Below are positions 1 to 8,148 of a stretch of DNA of 64,000 bases, piece after piece. Source of the DNA: Ideonella margarita. GTDB lineage: Bacteria > Pseudomonadota > Gammaproteobacteria > Burkholderiales > Burkholderiaceae_C. The stretch is from contig NZ_JBBUTI010000005.1 in the NCBI RefSeq assembly GCF_038066635.1, positions 186,001-250,000 on the forward strand, written 5' to 3'. The position numbers and the translations under genes were made by a program. Position 1 is the first letter of the stretch. The number at the start of each line of letters is the position of its first letter. The notes below the pieces were generated by a model, which made no database searches, was not told the DNA's origin, and saw nothing but the letters and a program-made list of their open reading frames with translations.

Positions 1-670
1 GGATGCCGTGACCGGCATCACGCATGCGGCCGCCGCCGCGCATCACATCGTCCAGCGTGGGCACCACAAAGGCGATGTGGTTGAGCGCGTCGTTGTCGGT
101 GTCACCGATCGCGAGCGAGTGGTGATCCGCGTTGCAGTTCATGAAGGCCATGATCCGGGTGCGGTCCGCCAGCACGAAGCCCAGCGCCTGCTCCAGAAAC
201 GCCCGGGTGAGCTCGACGGCGTGGCTGTTGAGCACGGCGTGCGCCAGGCGTTGCGGCCGGTCGGCCGGCGCGGGCGCATCAGGCGTGCGGCGGGCGTCGC
301 CGTGCACCACCTCGAACCGGCGCCCGTCGGCGTCACGAATCACCACACAGTGGCCACCCGCCGGGCCTTTGGCCGGTGTGCCGGCGGTCACTTCCACCAC
401 ACCACCCGCAGCCAGCGTGGCCAACTCGATCGCGCCGAGCGCCTCGGCCGTGCGGGCACGCAGGGTGATGTGCAGCAACTGCGGCGTGCCCGGGGCTTCG
501 CTGAGCGCAAGCAGGTGGTGGTCGGCGCCGCTGCCGCGCAGATACAGCACGCCGTCGACACGGTCGGCCACGGTCAGGTGCCAGACCTGGGTGTAGAAGG
601 TTTCCGCAGCGGCCAGGTCAGGGACGGTGAGGGCCACGCTGCGCAAGGCCTGAACAAGAGGTGATTTCAT
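1..670 (-). CDS. VOC-family dioxygenase/glyoxalase-like protein (C-terminus off window)
   Basis: Reading the minus strand from an ATG at 670 gives an open frame to the window edge, beginning MKSPLVQALRSVALTVPDLA. Two vicinal-oxygen-chelate modules are visible: residues about 8-115, with a VALTVPDL strand and a DADGRRFEVVHGD end, and a second from about 138 (AHAVLNSHAVELTRAFLEQALGF, then DHHSLAI and LNHIAFVV). The paired modules with spaced His residues resemble type I extradiol ring-cleavage dioxygenases and related VOC enzymes. The metal-ligand set cannot be completed because the C-terminus is missing. The start overlaps the amidohydrolase stop by 4 nt (ATGA), so the two are probably translationally coupled in one aromatic or carboxylic-acid degradation operon. 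The exact substrate is unknown. Confidence 0.8.
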   Translation of the reverse strand, partial: MKSPLVQALRSVALTVPDLAAAETFYTQVWHLTVADRVDGVLYLRGSGADHHLLALSEAPGTPQLLHITLRARTAEALGAIELATLAAGGVVEVTAGTPAKGPAGGHCVVIRDADGRRFEVVHGDARRTPDAPAPADRPQRLAHAVLNSHAVELTRAFLEQALGFVLADRTRIMAFMNCNADHHSLAIGDTDNDALNHIAFVVPTLDDVMRGGGRMRDAGHGI

Positions 671-1725
671 GGTTGCTCCAGAGCCAGTGCGCTGCCGGCG
701 CGTGGGCCGAGGAAACGACGGGCGTTGTCAAAGGCGAGCGCGCGGCTCGTGTGCTCGTCCAGCCCGGCTTCGGCCAGACGTGCCAGCGGCGTGCGCTCGT
801 GGAAATTGAAGGGGTAGTCGCTGCCGACCATCAGCTGGCTGGCGCCAAAGGTGTGAACCAGGTGCTGCAAGGTGGGCGCATCGAACGCCAGGGTGTCCAC
901 AAAGAGTTGCCGGGCCTGTTCACGCGGCGAGGCGGTGATGCTGTCGCGCAGCGCCGGAAACACCTGCCAGCCCTGCTGCAGCCGCGGCAGCAACATCGCC
1001 AGCGTGCCGCCGCCGTGACTGAAGGCCAGACGCAGCCGGGAGCACGCCAGCATCAGGTTGCTGGTGATGACCGATGCCGCGGCCAGGCCGACATCCGTCG
1101 GGTAAGCCAGCACCTGCTGCAGCGGGGCAGGCCCCACCAGTCGGTCCATGCCGGCCGGTTTGAGCGCATGCACGAAGACAGGCACATCCAGGGCCTCACA
1201 GGCCTGGAAAAACGGCAGGAAGCGCGGCGCCCCGATCGGGACACCATTCACGTTGCTGCCGATCTCCACACCTACCAGGCCCAGCACGCTCACGGCGTGA
1301 TGCAGCTCGTCGATGGCAGCGTCGATGTCTTGCAAAGGTACGGCGGCCAGACCGAGCAAAGCCCCACCGCCCTCATGCACCATCGCGGCCGTCTGCTCGT
1401 TCAAATAGCGCAGCAGCTGCCGGGCCGGGGCCAGCTCCAGCCAGTAGCTGAGCAATTCCGGCATCGGCGACAGCACCTGGTGCGTCAGTCCCATGGCGGG
1501 CAGATCAGCCAGCCGGTGCGGCACGCTCCAGCATTTTTCAGAGACGGTGCGGTATTGCTTGCCGTCGATCATCACGTGGCGATGGCACAGCCCGCCCTGG
1601 GCGGCTGCCAAGACCGTAGACGGCCAGCCCGCGGGCGCGGCATCACCCAGCCACGCGGGGAAGTGCTCAGGCACCACATGCGCATGCACGTCGATGCCAC
1701 CACAGGTGCATTGCATCAGCGCCAT
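667..1725 (-). CDS. Amidohydrolase (ACMSD-like decarboxylase/hydrolase family)
   Basis: Metal-dependent amidohydrolase of the aminocarboxymuconate-semialdehyde decarboxylase-like group (Amidohydro_2). The N-terminal GIDVHAHVVPEHF carries the HxH metal motif. VFVHALKP and LAFSHGGG supply later metal or catalytic histidines, and LMVGSDYPFNF carries the C-terminal Asp. The frame is open further upstream, but the ATG at 1725 lies just after the stop of the preceding gene (1731) and places the metal motif about 12 residues in, as usual for the family. About 352 residues. It sits between a GlcG-like protein and a VOC protein, fitting an aromatic or dicarboxylate catabolic operon. The substrate cannot be assigned from sequence. 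Confidence 0.85.
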   Translation of the reverse strand: MALMQCTCGGIDVHAHVVPEHFPAWLGDAAPAGWPSTVLAAAQGGLCHRHVMIDGKQYRTVSEKCWSVPHRLADLPAMGLTHQVLSPMPELLSYWLELAPARQLLRYLNEQTAAMVHEGGGALLGLAAVPLQDIDAAIDELHHAVSVLGLVGVEIGSNVNGVPIGAPRFLPFFQACEALDVPVFVHALKPAGMDRLVGPAPLQQVLAYPTDVGLAAASVITSNLMLACSRLRLAFSHGGGTLAMLLPRLQQGWQVFPALRDSITASPREQARQLFVDTLAFDAPTLQHLVHTFGASQLMVGSDYPFNFHERTPLARLAEAGLDEHTSRALAFDNARRFLGPRAGSALALEQP

Positions 1726-1730
1726 GGCAC

Positions 1731-2156
1731 TCACGCAGCGATCAAGCCGATGGCCCGCACTCCGGCCTGGCAAATGGCTTCGTCTTCATCGCCTGTGCCA
1801 CCCGATGCACCCACGGCGCCCAGGATGTGCCCATCGGCAGACTTGATCAACACGGCCCCTGTCTGCGGCAGAAAGCGGCCGTCAGCCGTGGCCGCCAGCG
1901 TGGTGAAGAAGTTCGGATTGCCTTTGGCCCGCTCTGCCAGCACGCGGCTGTTGACCCCCATGCCCACCGACGCCCAGGCTTTGCCCGTGGCAATGTCGAC
2001 GCGGAACATGCTGGCACCGTCTTCCCGCTGAGCCGCCTTCAAATGCCCCGCGTCGTCGAGCACCACCACGGCCATCGGCGCATGGCCGGCCACGCGGGCT
2101 GCGGCCAATGCGGCAGTCAGCAGTTCATTGGCCTGAGCCAGGGTGAGAGAGGACAT
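1731..2156 (-). CDS. GlcG/HbpS-family protein
   Basis: About 141 residues starting MSSLTLAQANELLTAALAAA. It has the typical GlcG/HbpS layout: an N-terminal helix, a strand with APMAVVVLDDAGHLKAAQRED, a FRVDIATGKAWASVGMG helix, and a Gly-rich end (ILGAVGASGGTGDEDEAICQAG). Family members bind haem or small ligands, or accompany catabolic enzymes; their biochemical role is often unclear. A GGAGA ribosome site lies 8 nt before the ATG at 2156, supporting this start over the one 54 nt upstream. First gene of the operon with the amidohydrolase and VOC gene, divergent from the LysR regulator. Confidence 0.85.
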   Translation of the reverse strand: MSSLTLAQANELLTAALAAARVAGHAPMAVVVLDDAGHLKAAQREDGASMFRVDIATGKAWASVGMGVNSRVLAERAKGNPNFFTTLAATADGRFLPQTGAVLIKSADGHILGAVGASGGTGDEDEAICQAGVRAIGLIAA

Positions 2157-2249
2157 GCGCGAGGTCTCCGGGTTTGGCGCCGAGGGCCGGCGCTCTTTGA
2201 TCTGGCGCAAAGTCTAGGGATTTGGAACTCATCCAGAAAGTAGATGCTG

Positions 2250-2266
2250 TGGATTCGTAGAATCCA
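2250..2266. promoter_or_regulatory. LysR-type operator palindrome
   Basis: A perfect inverted repeat, TGGATTC-GTA-GAATCCA, lies 5 nt before the LysR ATG and about 95 bp upstream of the divergent GlcG-like start. It fits the T-N11-A core known for LysR-type regulator sites (ATTC-N3-GAAT). Its position suggests autoregulation plus control of the divergent operon. Confidence 0.65.
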
Positions 2267-2270
2267 TCTC

Positions 2271-3179
2271 ATGGATATGCGAAGCATCGACCTGAACCTG
2301 CTCGTGGCCTTCGATGCCATGTGTCAACACCAGAGCGTGACCCGCGCCGGTGAGGCCATCGGCCTGAGCCAGCCGGCGATGAGTGCGGCGGTGGCGCGGC
2401 TGCGGGCCTTGTTCAACGACCCCTTGTTCGTGAAGGTGGGCACGGTGATGCAGCCCACCGAACGCGCGCAGGCACTGGCCGGAGCCGTGCGCAGGGTGAT
2501 GGTGACGGTGCAACAGGAAATCCTGCAACCCAGCGGCTTCACGCCCGAGACGAGCGACCGCACGTTCACGGTGATCACCCCCGACATCGGTGAGATGCAC
2601 TTCCTGCCGCTGCTGCTGGCCCACCTGGCCAAGGCAGCACCCGGCGTGCGCCTGAATGCCGTGTCACGCAACCGGGAAGCAGCCGGCGAAACCCTGGCAG
2701 GGGCTGATGCCGATCTGGCCCTGGGCTACTTTCCGGACCTGAAGGGATCGGCGTTTTTCCAGCAGAAGCTCTTCGACAACAAGCATGTCTGCCTGCTCAG
2801 GCGCGACCACCCGCAGTTGCGCAAGGGCAGCCTGACGCTGAAGGCCTATCTGGCGCTCCAGCATGTGGTGGTGCATCCGGACGGGCGTGAGCACGTGTTC
2901 GAGCGGCACCTGCAACAAACCGGGCACAAGCGGGACGTGCGCCTGGAGTTGTCGCACTTCATGAGCCTGATGCCGATCATCGAGAGCACCGACCTGGTGG
3001 CCACGGTGCCTCGCGATCTGGCAGCCATTTGCCAGCGCTACACCCAGGTGGAAATCGTCGCCTGCCCGATTGCGTGCCCGGTGATTCCGGTGCACCAGTT
3101 CTGGCACCGCCGCTCACACAAGGACGCAGCGAGCATCTGGCTGCGTGCCCAGGTGGCGCAGTTGTTCAAGGCGGGCTGA
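2271..3179 (+). CDS. LysR-family transcriptional regulator (NahR/LinR-like)
   Basis: About 302 residues. The N-terminal winged helix-turn-helix (MRSIDLNLLVAFDAM, then VTRAGEAIGLSQPAMSAAV around residues 20-50) is followed by a LysR substrate-binding domain to the C-terminus. The sequence DPLFVKVGTVMQPTERA resembles the NahR/LinR/NodD branch, which often senses aromatic or phenolic effectors. ATG 2271 was chosen over 2244 because it starts directly before the conserved MRSIDLNLL and leaves the operator palindrome non-coding. Divergent from the GlcG-like/amidohydrolase/VOC operon, its likely target. Confidence 0.9.
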   Translation: MDMRSIDLNLLVAFDAMCQHQSVTRAGEAIGLSQPAMSAAVARLRALFNDPLFVKVGTVMQPTERAQALAGAVRRVMVTVQQEILQPSGFTPETSDRTFTVITPDIGEMHFLPLLLAHLAKAAPGVRLNAVSRNREAAGETLAGADADLALGYFPDLKGSAFFQQKLFDNKHVCLLRRDHPQLRKGSLTLKAYLALQHVVVHPDGREHVFERHLQQTGHKRDVRLELSHFMSLMPIIESTDLVATVPRDLAAICQRYTQVEIVACPIACPVIPVHQFWHRRSHKDAASIWLRAQVAQLFKAG

Positions 3180-3277
3180 CATGTCCACCCGCCATTCACG
3201 GCGTGCCTGCGCCCTCGCCACGACCTGATCCCAATCCATGTCGTGCGGTTGGGCAGCCTCGCCGGGGATACGACTGA

Positions 3278-4642
3278 TCAAGGCGCTTCTGGCGCCACCG
3301 CGTAAGGCAGCCGGGCTTCCACCTCGGTGCCCTGCCCCAGGGCCGACGTGAGCTGAAGCACCCCGCCCAGCGCCTCGATGCGGTAGCGCATGCCCAGGAG
3401 GCCGTGGTGCCCGCTGGGCACACGCTGGGGGGCAAACCCCTGGCCATCATCGCGCACGCTGAGCACGACCTGCGGCCCCTCCTCCTGGATGCTGACCCAC
3501 ACCTGCTGCGCGTTGGCGTGGCGCAGCACATTGGTCAGTGCCTCCTGCACCAGGCGGTACAACGCCAGCTTGCCGGTGTCCGGGGCGACGACGTCGAGCA
3601 ACTCCGTGTGGATGACCAGCCCGCTGCGCTCGCCGAACTCGCGCGTCAGGATCTCCAGCGCCGGCACCATGCCCAGGTTGGACAGGGCCGAGGGGCGCAA
3701 GTCCTCGATGATGCGGCGCTTGAGCGTGATGCCTTCGTCGATGAGGTTGCCCATGTGGGCCAGCCGCTCGACGACGGCCTCGGGGATGCTCGCGCTGTGC
3801 CGTCGGATGCGTGCGATGTCCAGCTTGGCCGCGGTGAGCAGCGCCCCCAGCTCATCGTGCAGCTCGCGAGCCAGGTGCGAACGCTCGTCCTCGCGCACGC
3901 TGGTGAGGTGGCGGGCCAGCTCGGTCAGGTCTTCCGTGCGCCGGTGCACCTCGCGGTCGAGCCGATCGCGCTCGGCGCGCACGTTCTCGGCCAGCTCGGC
4001 GCGCATGCAGTCAAGGGCCTCGTTCTTGCGCAGGAAGCAGGCAAACCCGACCAGCGTCAGCAGGGCCAGCGCGTGTACGCCGAAGCGGCCAATGTTCAAG
4101 GCGCGGAAGACGTTGCTGCGCTCGGTGGTGATGCGTTCAGACTCGTAGGCCTCCAGCCGCGCCGTGGCCACGCGGACCGCGTCCATCTTTTCCTTGCCGA
4201 TGTCGGTGCGCACCAGTTCGAGCCAGGTCGAGCGCTCGTCTCGGCGGTACAGGCTGACCGTGGTGTTGAGCTCGGAGAGCTTTTCGAGCACGCGCTGGTT
4301 CAGCTGTCCGACCAGGGTGTCCCATTCCGAGCCCTGGTAGTGCTGCTTCAGGCGCCCGATGATTTCAGCGAGGCTGGGGGCAGCCTGGTTCATGGGCACC
4401 AGGTAAGCCTCACGGCCAGTGAGCAGGAAGCCGCGCTGACCGGTCTCGGCATCGGTGAGCACGCTGCGCAGCAGCTGGGCGTCGTAGCGTGCCGCGTAGC
4501 GGTTGCGAACGCTCGCCAGCGATGTGTCCGCGAGGGCATAGGCCAGCTCGCCCACGCTCATGATCACCAACGCCAGCAGCAGCGCCACCGGCAGCGCAAT
4601 CCGGCGGTGCCGGGCCGAGTAGCGGATCAATGGGTCGAGCAT
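3278..4642 (-). CDS. CHASE3 sensor histidine kinase (NarL/HisKA_3 type)
   Basis: 454 residues. A membrane segment at about 16-38 is followed by a periplasmic CHASE3-like helical domain (about 40-180, with the typical DAETGQRGFLLTG) and a second membrane segment at about 186-204. A coiled linker leads to a HisKA_3 dimerisation domain with phospho-acceptor His262 in ARELHDELG. The HATPase_c domain (about 350-447) shows NVLRHA (N box) and DDGQGF (G1). HisKA_3 kinases phosphorylate NarL/LuxR-type regulators, so the regulator encoded at 5766 is a likely partner. It follows the receiver gene by about 10 nt in one operon. The signal sensed is unknown. Confidence 0.92.
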   Translation of the reverse strand: MLDPLIRYSARHRRIALPVALLLALVIMSVGELAYALADTSLASVRNRYAARYDAQLLRSVLTDAETGQRGFLLTGREAYLVPMNQAAPSLAEIIGRLKQHYQGSEWDTLVGQLNQRVLEKLSELNTTVSLYRRDERSTWLELVRTDIGKEKMDAVRVATARLEAYESERITTERSNVFRALNIGRFGVHALALLTLVGFACFLRKNEALDCMRAELAENVRAERDRLDREVHRRTEDLTELARHLTSVREDERSHLARELHDELGALLTAAKLDIARIRRHSASIPEAVVERLAHMGNLIDEGITLKRRIIEDLRPSALSNLGMVPALEILTREFGERSGLVIHTELLDVVAPDTGKLALYRLVQEALTNVLRHANAQQVWVSIQEEGPQVVLSVRDDGQGFAPQRVPSGHHGLLGMRYRIEALGGVLQLTSALGQGTEVEARLPYAVAPEAP

Positions 4643-4652
4643 GCGGCGCTGC

Positions 4653-5060
4653 TCAGCGCGGAAGGTCAGGTCGCAGGCCCTGGGTGGCGGCCAGGTCGGT
4701 GCAGTAGTTGATCAGTTCGTCGAGCTGCCGACTCTTGTCGAACACCTGCTCGGCGCCCAGTTCCAGGCAGCGTCGGCGCATGTCCTGGGTGGCGTAGTTG
4801 GTCAGCACCACCCGATGGGCCTGCACGCCCAGCTTCTTGGCGGCCTGCAGCACGGCCAGCCCCGTGCCTGAGCTCAGAAAGATGTCCACGATGATCAGGT
4901 CGGCGCCCACCTGCGGTTGATGGGCGAGCCAGTCCAGTGCACCCGCCTCATCACCGACGCTGCCGATCACGTCGATGTTGGCCACCTCCTGCAAGGTGTT
5001 CACCAGATTTTCCAGGATGACGGGGCTGTCTTCGACGATGAACGCGCGCAAGGCTGACAT
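4653..5060 (-). CDS. Single-domain response regulator (receiver only)
   Basis: About 135 residues. A lone receiver domain with acidic residues in IVEDSP, phospho-acceptor Asp59 in LIIVDIF, Thr/Lys switch residues in VVLTNY and VFDKS, and no output domain. The frame is open to 5228, but the receiver core begins at MSALRAFIVED, so the ATG at 5060 is preferred; no strong ribosome site is visible there. It is immediately upstream of the CHASE3 kinase gene and probably acts as a phosphate sink, an intermediate or a protein-interaction regulator in that circuit. Confidence 0.88.
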   Translation of the reverse strand: MSALRAFIVEDSPVILENLVNTLQEVANIDVIGSVGDEAGALDWLAHQPQVGADLIIVDIFLSSGTGLAVLQAAKKLGVQAHRVVLTNYATQDMRRRCLELGAEQVFDKSRQLDELINYCTDLAATQGLRPDLPR

Positions 5061-5143
5061 GGGAGGGGACGGCAGTGAACGACCGGTGGAGGACTTGATC
5101 AAGCCCAGGTGGCTGATCTTCTCAGCAATGGGCCCGGGCGTGT

Positions 5144-5152
5144 TGTAGGACG
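5144..5152 (-). promoter_or_regulatory. TGTCCTACA-like motif upstream of the receiver gene
   Basis: In gene orientation this reads CGTCCTACA, ending about 83 bp before the receiver start at 5060. It matches sites at 5685-5693, 6425-6433 and 8849-8857, each upstream of another gene of this stress island. Confidence 0.4.
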
Positions 5153-5249
5153 GCGCCCCATTGGGACTGCGCCCGGCAAAGGGCGCTCCAAGGCCTTGGG
5201 CGATGGCCAGCAGGCCAGCTGCAGCCACGGGCCCGCCGGGGCCGGCAGA

Positions 5250-5564
5250 TCAGCTGCGCAGGGCGATGTCGTTGCGCACGGATTTGACGCCAGAGGTCTC
5301 GCGGGCCAGCCGCTCGGCCATGGCACGCTCATCGTTGTTCTTGGCGAAGCCGGAGAGCTGCACGACGCCGCGCAGGGTCTCCACGCCAATGGACAGGGCG
5401 CTGACGACCGGATCGGCTGCGAACTTGCCCTTGACGCGGGCGGTCAGGCTGGTGTCGTCGACGTATTCACCGACCGTCTCCTGATTGCGGGTGACGGCGC
5501 AGCCGGTGGTGGTGACCAGCGTCACGGTGGCGGCGAGGGCGAGAACGAGTGCGTTGAGTTTCAT
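5250..5564 (-). CDS. BON-domain lipoprotein (OsmY-like)
   Basis: 104 residues. A lipoprotein signal peptide (LVLALAATVTLVTTTGC) puts the lipidated Cys at residue 22. One BON domain follows (about 38-102: DTSLTARVKGKFAADP, then GVVQLSGFAKNNDE and VRNDIALRS). BON domains bind phospholipid and occur in envelope-stress proteins such as OsmY. An AAGGAGA ribosome site precedes the ATG at 5564. It is transcribed towards the receiver/kinase pair and divergently from the NarL-type regulator. A TGTCCTACA motif lies about 120 bp upstream. Confidence 0.9.
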   Translation of the reverse strand: MKLNALVLALAATVTLVTTTGCAVTRNQETVGEYVDDTSLTARVKGKFAADPVVSALSIGVETLRGVVQLSGFAKNNDERAMAERLARETSGVKSVRNDIALRS

Positions 5565-5684
5565 GGAAGTCTCCTTGGGGTTGTGAAGGTGGGTGGAAGG
5601 AACCGATGGCTCGACTATCGGTGCCCGCAGCCCGACCGACCATCAGCGCAGACGCAGACTGCGTGTGGGACTGCACCGCCGGCG

Positions 5685-5693
5685 TGTAGGACA
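5685..5693 (-). promoter_or_regulatory. TGTCCTACA motif between BON lipoprotein and NarL regulator
   Basis: TGTAGGACA on the plus strand, TGTCCTACA read towards the lipoprotein. It is about 120 bp before the lipoprotein start and 72 bp before the regulator start at 5766. A related GTCCCACACGC follows GTCCTACACGC by about 12 bp in lipoprotein orientation, suggesting tandem binding sites. Confidence 0.45.
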
Positions 5694-5765
5694 TGTCTGA
5701 TCGCCAATGGCCTCGCGGGTCGTTACGCTATGGGCGACCCCAGCATCTCTTTTGAAAGCGCCCCC

Positions 5766-6401
5766 ATGATCAGAGTCGGCATCGTTGACGACCACGCCAT
5801 CGTTCGCTCAGGCCTGCGCCAGTTTCTGGGCGAGAACGTCGATCTGCGGGTCACCGGCGAGGCCGTCAACGGTCGGGAAGCGCTGGAGCTGGTGCGGGGC
5901 GGCGAGGTCGATGTGCTGCTGATGGACATCTCCATGCCCGACCAGAGCGGCGTGGATGCACTGGGTGCCATCAAGGCGCGGTTTCCGGAATTGCCGGTGC
6001 TGATCCTGAGCGGTTTTCCGGAAGCGCACTACGCCACCAACCTGCTGCGTCAGGGTGCGAGCGGCTACCTCAACAAGGAGTGCGACCCGGAGGAGATCGT
6101 CACCGCCATCCGCACCGTGGCGCGGGGCCGGCGCTACATCAGCCCCGCCGTGGCCGAGTTGCTGGCCGATGGCATGGCCCGTGGTGGCGGCGACAAGCCC
6201 GCGCACGACAGCCTTTCCGAGCGCGAGATGCAGGTCTTCCTGCGCCTGGCCCGGGGCGAGACCGTCGGCGGCATCGCCGAGGCGGTGTTTCTCAGTGTCA
6301 AGACGGTCAGCACCTACCGCACCCGGGTGCTCGAGAAGCTCAAGCTCGAAACCAACAGCGACCTCACCTACTACGCGCTGAAGAACGGCTTGATCCAGTA
6401 G
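5766..6401 (+). CDS. NarL/LuxR-family response regulator
   Basis: 211 residues. Receiver domain at 1-120 with VDDH acidic residues, phospho-acceptor Asp54 (LLMDISMPD), and the LSGFPE and YLNKECD switch segments. A LuxR-type DNA-binding domain at about 147-210 (LSEREMQVFLRLARG, then SVKTVSTYRTRVLEKL) gives sequence-specific binding. The frame is open far upstream, but the receiver begins exactly at MIRVGIVDDH. It is the natural partner of the HisKA_3 kinase transcribed divergently, and a candidate for binding the TGTCCTACA motif seen around this island; this pairing is inferred. Confidence 0.93.
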   Translation: MIRVGIVDDHAIVRSGLRQFLGENVDLRVTGEAVNGREALELVRGGEVDVLLMDISMPDQSGVDALGAIKARFPELPVLILSGFPEAHYATNLLRQGASGYLNKECDPEEIVTAIRTVARGRRYISPAVAELLADGMARGGGDKPAHDSLSEREMQVFLRLARGETVGGIAEAVFLSVKTVSTYRTRVLEKLKLETNSDLTYYALKNGLIQ

Positions 6402-6424
6402 GCCGGCGATGCTGGTGTGGGCCT

Positions 6425-6433
6425 TGTCCTACC
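6425..6433 (+). promoter_or_regulatory. TGTCCTACC motif upstream of DUF1328 gene
   Basis: Reads TGTCCTACC in gene orientation, ending about 126 bp before the DUF1328 ATG. One base differs from the copy at 5685-5693. Same orientation relative to its gene as the other three copies. Confidence 0.4.
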
Positions 6434-6558
6434 ACCGCGCGGCGCCACGGACGGCAGATCGGCAGGCATGCCCTGCCTAGACTGGATTCATCGCGAACCA
6501 GTCCGGTCAGCGAACCCCCAGCAGGCCACCATCCTGCACCTACGAGGAGGAGCCTTCC

Positions 6559-6723
6559 ATGCTGCGCTACGCCGTCACTTTCTTCATCATCGCTTTGCTT
6601 GCCGCCCTGTTCGGCTTTGGTGGCATTGCCGCCAGCGCTGCGGGCATCGCCCAGTTGCTGTTCTACGGCTTCATCATCCTGGCCGTCATCAGCCTGCTCG
6701 TCAGCCTGATCCGCAGGAAGTGA
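6559..6723 (+). CDS. DUF1328 small membrane protein (YtjA-like)
   Basis: 54 residues: MLRYAVTFFIIALLAALFGF, then two hydrophobic segments (about 3-24 and 31-50) and a basic RRK end. It matches the DUF1328/YtjA family of tiny inner-membrane proteins, whose function is not established; they often occur with YqjD-type and BON-domain stress genes, as here. A GAGGAGGAG ribosome site lies 5-13 nt before the ATG. First gene of the likely DUF1328-DUF883-YqjE-YqjK operon. Confidence 0.85.
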   Translation: MLRYAVTFFIIALLAALFGFGGIAASAAGIAQLLFYGFIILAVISLLVSLIRRK

Positions 6724-6771
6724 CTGCCTCGATCCGTGCCCCTCATTTCCCTTCATCCCCCGGGAGTTCTC

Positions 6772-7017
6772 ATGAACACATCACCAACGACTTCTCTCAG
6801 CGCTGCGGCGCATGACCTTGCCGACCGCGCCACGTCGGGCATCGACCGTGCGCGCGAAGCCAGCGACAACGTGCGCAGACAGTTGAGCGAGGTCGGCGAG
6901 CGCACCACCGACTATGTTCAGCAGGAACCCGTCAAGGCGCTGCTGCTGGCCGCCGCAGCGGGCGCTGCGGGTGGGTTGCTGGTCGGCTGGCTGGCCCGCT
7001 CACGCACCGCCCGCTGA
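6772..7017 (+). CDS. DUF883/YqjD-ElaB-like membrane-anchored protein
   Basis: 81 residues. An amphipathic, charged helical region (residues 10-50: DLADRATSGIDRAREASDNV, then RRQLSEVGERT) leads to VQQEPVKALLLAAAAGAAGG and a C-terminal membrane anchor ending LVGWLARSR. This is the DUF883/YqjD/ElaB layout; E. coli members are ribosome-associated, stress-induced inner-membrane proteins. The start at 6772 has a CGGGAG ribosome site; the in-frame ATG at 6736 would add an unsupported leader. Confidence 0.88.
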   Translation: MNTSPTTSLSAAAHDLADRATSGIDRAREASDNVRRQLSEVGERTTDYVQQEPVKALLLAAAAGAAGGLLVGWLARSRTAR

Positions 7018-7104
7018 GCGCGAAGCTACCCCACTCCTCCCATCGCTTGATGGACAAGGCGGCTGCCCGAAAGGGCAAGCCGCTTTCCCGCTTCAGGAAC
7101 TGCC

Positions 7105-7491
7105 ATGTTGCATCCCTTGTTCAAGACCCTGGCGACCGAGCCGCAGACGCTGCTGGAGCATGCCGCAGCGTACGCAGCGTTGGCCACCGAGGAGACCCGG
7201 CACTGGCTCCATCACGGGCGACGGCGTGCGATCTGGCTGGCTGTGGGCGTGCTGTGCCTGTTGATCGGCCTGATCCTGGCGGGCGGCGCGATGCTTGTGC
7301 TGGCGGCCGTGCCCTATGACATGCTGGCCCGGCCGGCGCTGCTGTGGCTGACGCCGGGCGTGCCGCTGCTGGCGGGCGCCGCGGCGCTGTGGGTGTGCCA
7401 TGCGCAGCAAGGGCATGACGCTTTCATGCTGACGCGTGCGCAGTGGGCGCTTGACCGCGCCGTGCTCGACCGCGTGGAGAGCCGCGCATGA
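7105..7491 (+). CDS. YqjE-like two-TM membrane protein
   Basis: 128 residues with two membrane segments (about 43-67 and 78-99) flanked by charged ends. It sits between YqjD-like and YqjK-like genes, where YqjE normally lies, and the hairpin of two helices fits the YqjE/putative-holin-like superfamily. Sequence similarity by eye is weak, so the assignment rests mainly on synteny and topology. Its stop overlaps the next start by 4 nt (ATGA). Confidence 0.7.
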   Translation: MLHPLFKTLATEPQTLLEHAAAYAALATEETRHWLHHGRRRAIWLAVGVLCLLIGLILAGGAMLVLAAVPYDMLARPALLWLTPGVPLLAGAAALWVCHAQQGHDAFMLTRAQWALDRAVLDRVESRA

Positions 7492-8039
7492 ACCCCGACG
7501 AGCGCACGCAACGCGCGCTGCACAGGCTGGAAGCCTCGCGGGCCCGGCTGATGGTCGAGTTGATGCCGCCTGCTGATGCCGGCTTCGGAGCCGCTTCCGA
7601 TCTGCGGCATCCGTGGCGCTTTCTCCGGCGCTGGTGGCAACAGACGCAGCCGCTCGACCTGCTGCAGGACTGGGTGGCTGCCCGTGCCAGCGGCGAGCCG
7701 ATGCAAGGGGTCACGCCCGCTGCCGCTGCCGTGCTCGACGCGGGCGAGCTGGTACTCGATGAAGCGCGAGACTGGATCAGGCGTCATCCCGCAGCCAGCA
7801 TGGCGATCGCGGCAGGTCTGGGCGCCGTGGCCATCTCCCAGCGCCGGCACCTGGTGCGGGGCTTCGGGGTCCTGCGCGGCGTGGCGTCGCGCCGCACCCG
7901 TGCGTGGGTGATCGGCTGGGCCAGCAACCCCTTGCTCTACCAGGCGCTGTTCAGCTTCTGGGCCGCGCACCGGCCCGAGCCAGTGAAGCCGGCAGCAGGT
8001 TCAGCGACCCAGGCCGAGCCGCTGCGCAAGCCGGCCTGA
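7488..8039 (+). CDS. YqjK-like hypothetical protein
   Basis: 183 residues, no enzyme motif. An N-terminal basic helix (RTQRALHRLEASRARLMVEL) is followed by a Trp/Arg-rich segment (HPWRFLRRWWQQ) and a short hydrophobic stretch at about 103-112 (ASMAIAAGLGAVAI). The position and N-terminus resemble YqjK proteins of the YqjDEK stress module, though this one is longer. Translationally coupled to the upstream gene through ATGA. Role unknown; probably membrane-associated. Confidence 0.65.
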   Translation: MNPDERTQRALHRLEASRARLMVELMPPADAGFGAASDLRHPWRFLRRWWQQTQPLDLLQDWVAARASGEPMQGVTPAAAAVLDAGELVLDEARDWIRRHPAASMAIAAGLGAVAISQRRHLVRGFGVLRGVASRRTRAWVIGWASNPLLYQALFSFWAAHRPEPVKPAAGSATQAEPLRKPA

Positions 8040-8056
8040 TCGATGCGCCCAAAGCG

Positions 8057-8090
8057 CCGGCCCCCTGCCCGGCATGGGTCAGGGGGCCGG
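8057..8090. terminator. Hairpin between convergent genes
   Basis: Inverted repeat CCGGCCCCCTG (8057-8067) with CAGGGGGCCGG (8080-8090), 11 bp perfect, 12-nt loop, just after the YqjK-like stop and before the convergent glycine-zipper stop. There is no T-run, so factor-assisted termination or RNA 3'-end stabilisation is more likely than a classical intrinsic terminator. Confidence 0.55.
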
Positions 8091-8148
8091 AACAGCCGAG
8101 GCAGCAACAGAGGGGATGCTCGTCGAGGCCCTTGCCGGGGCCGCAGGT

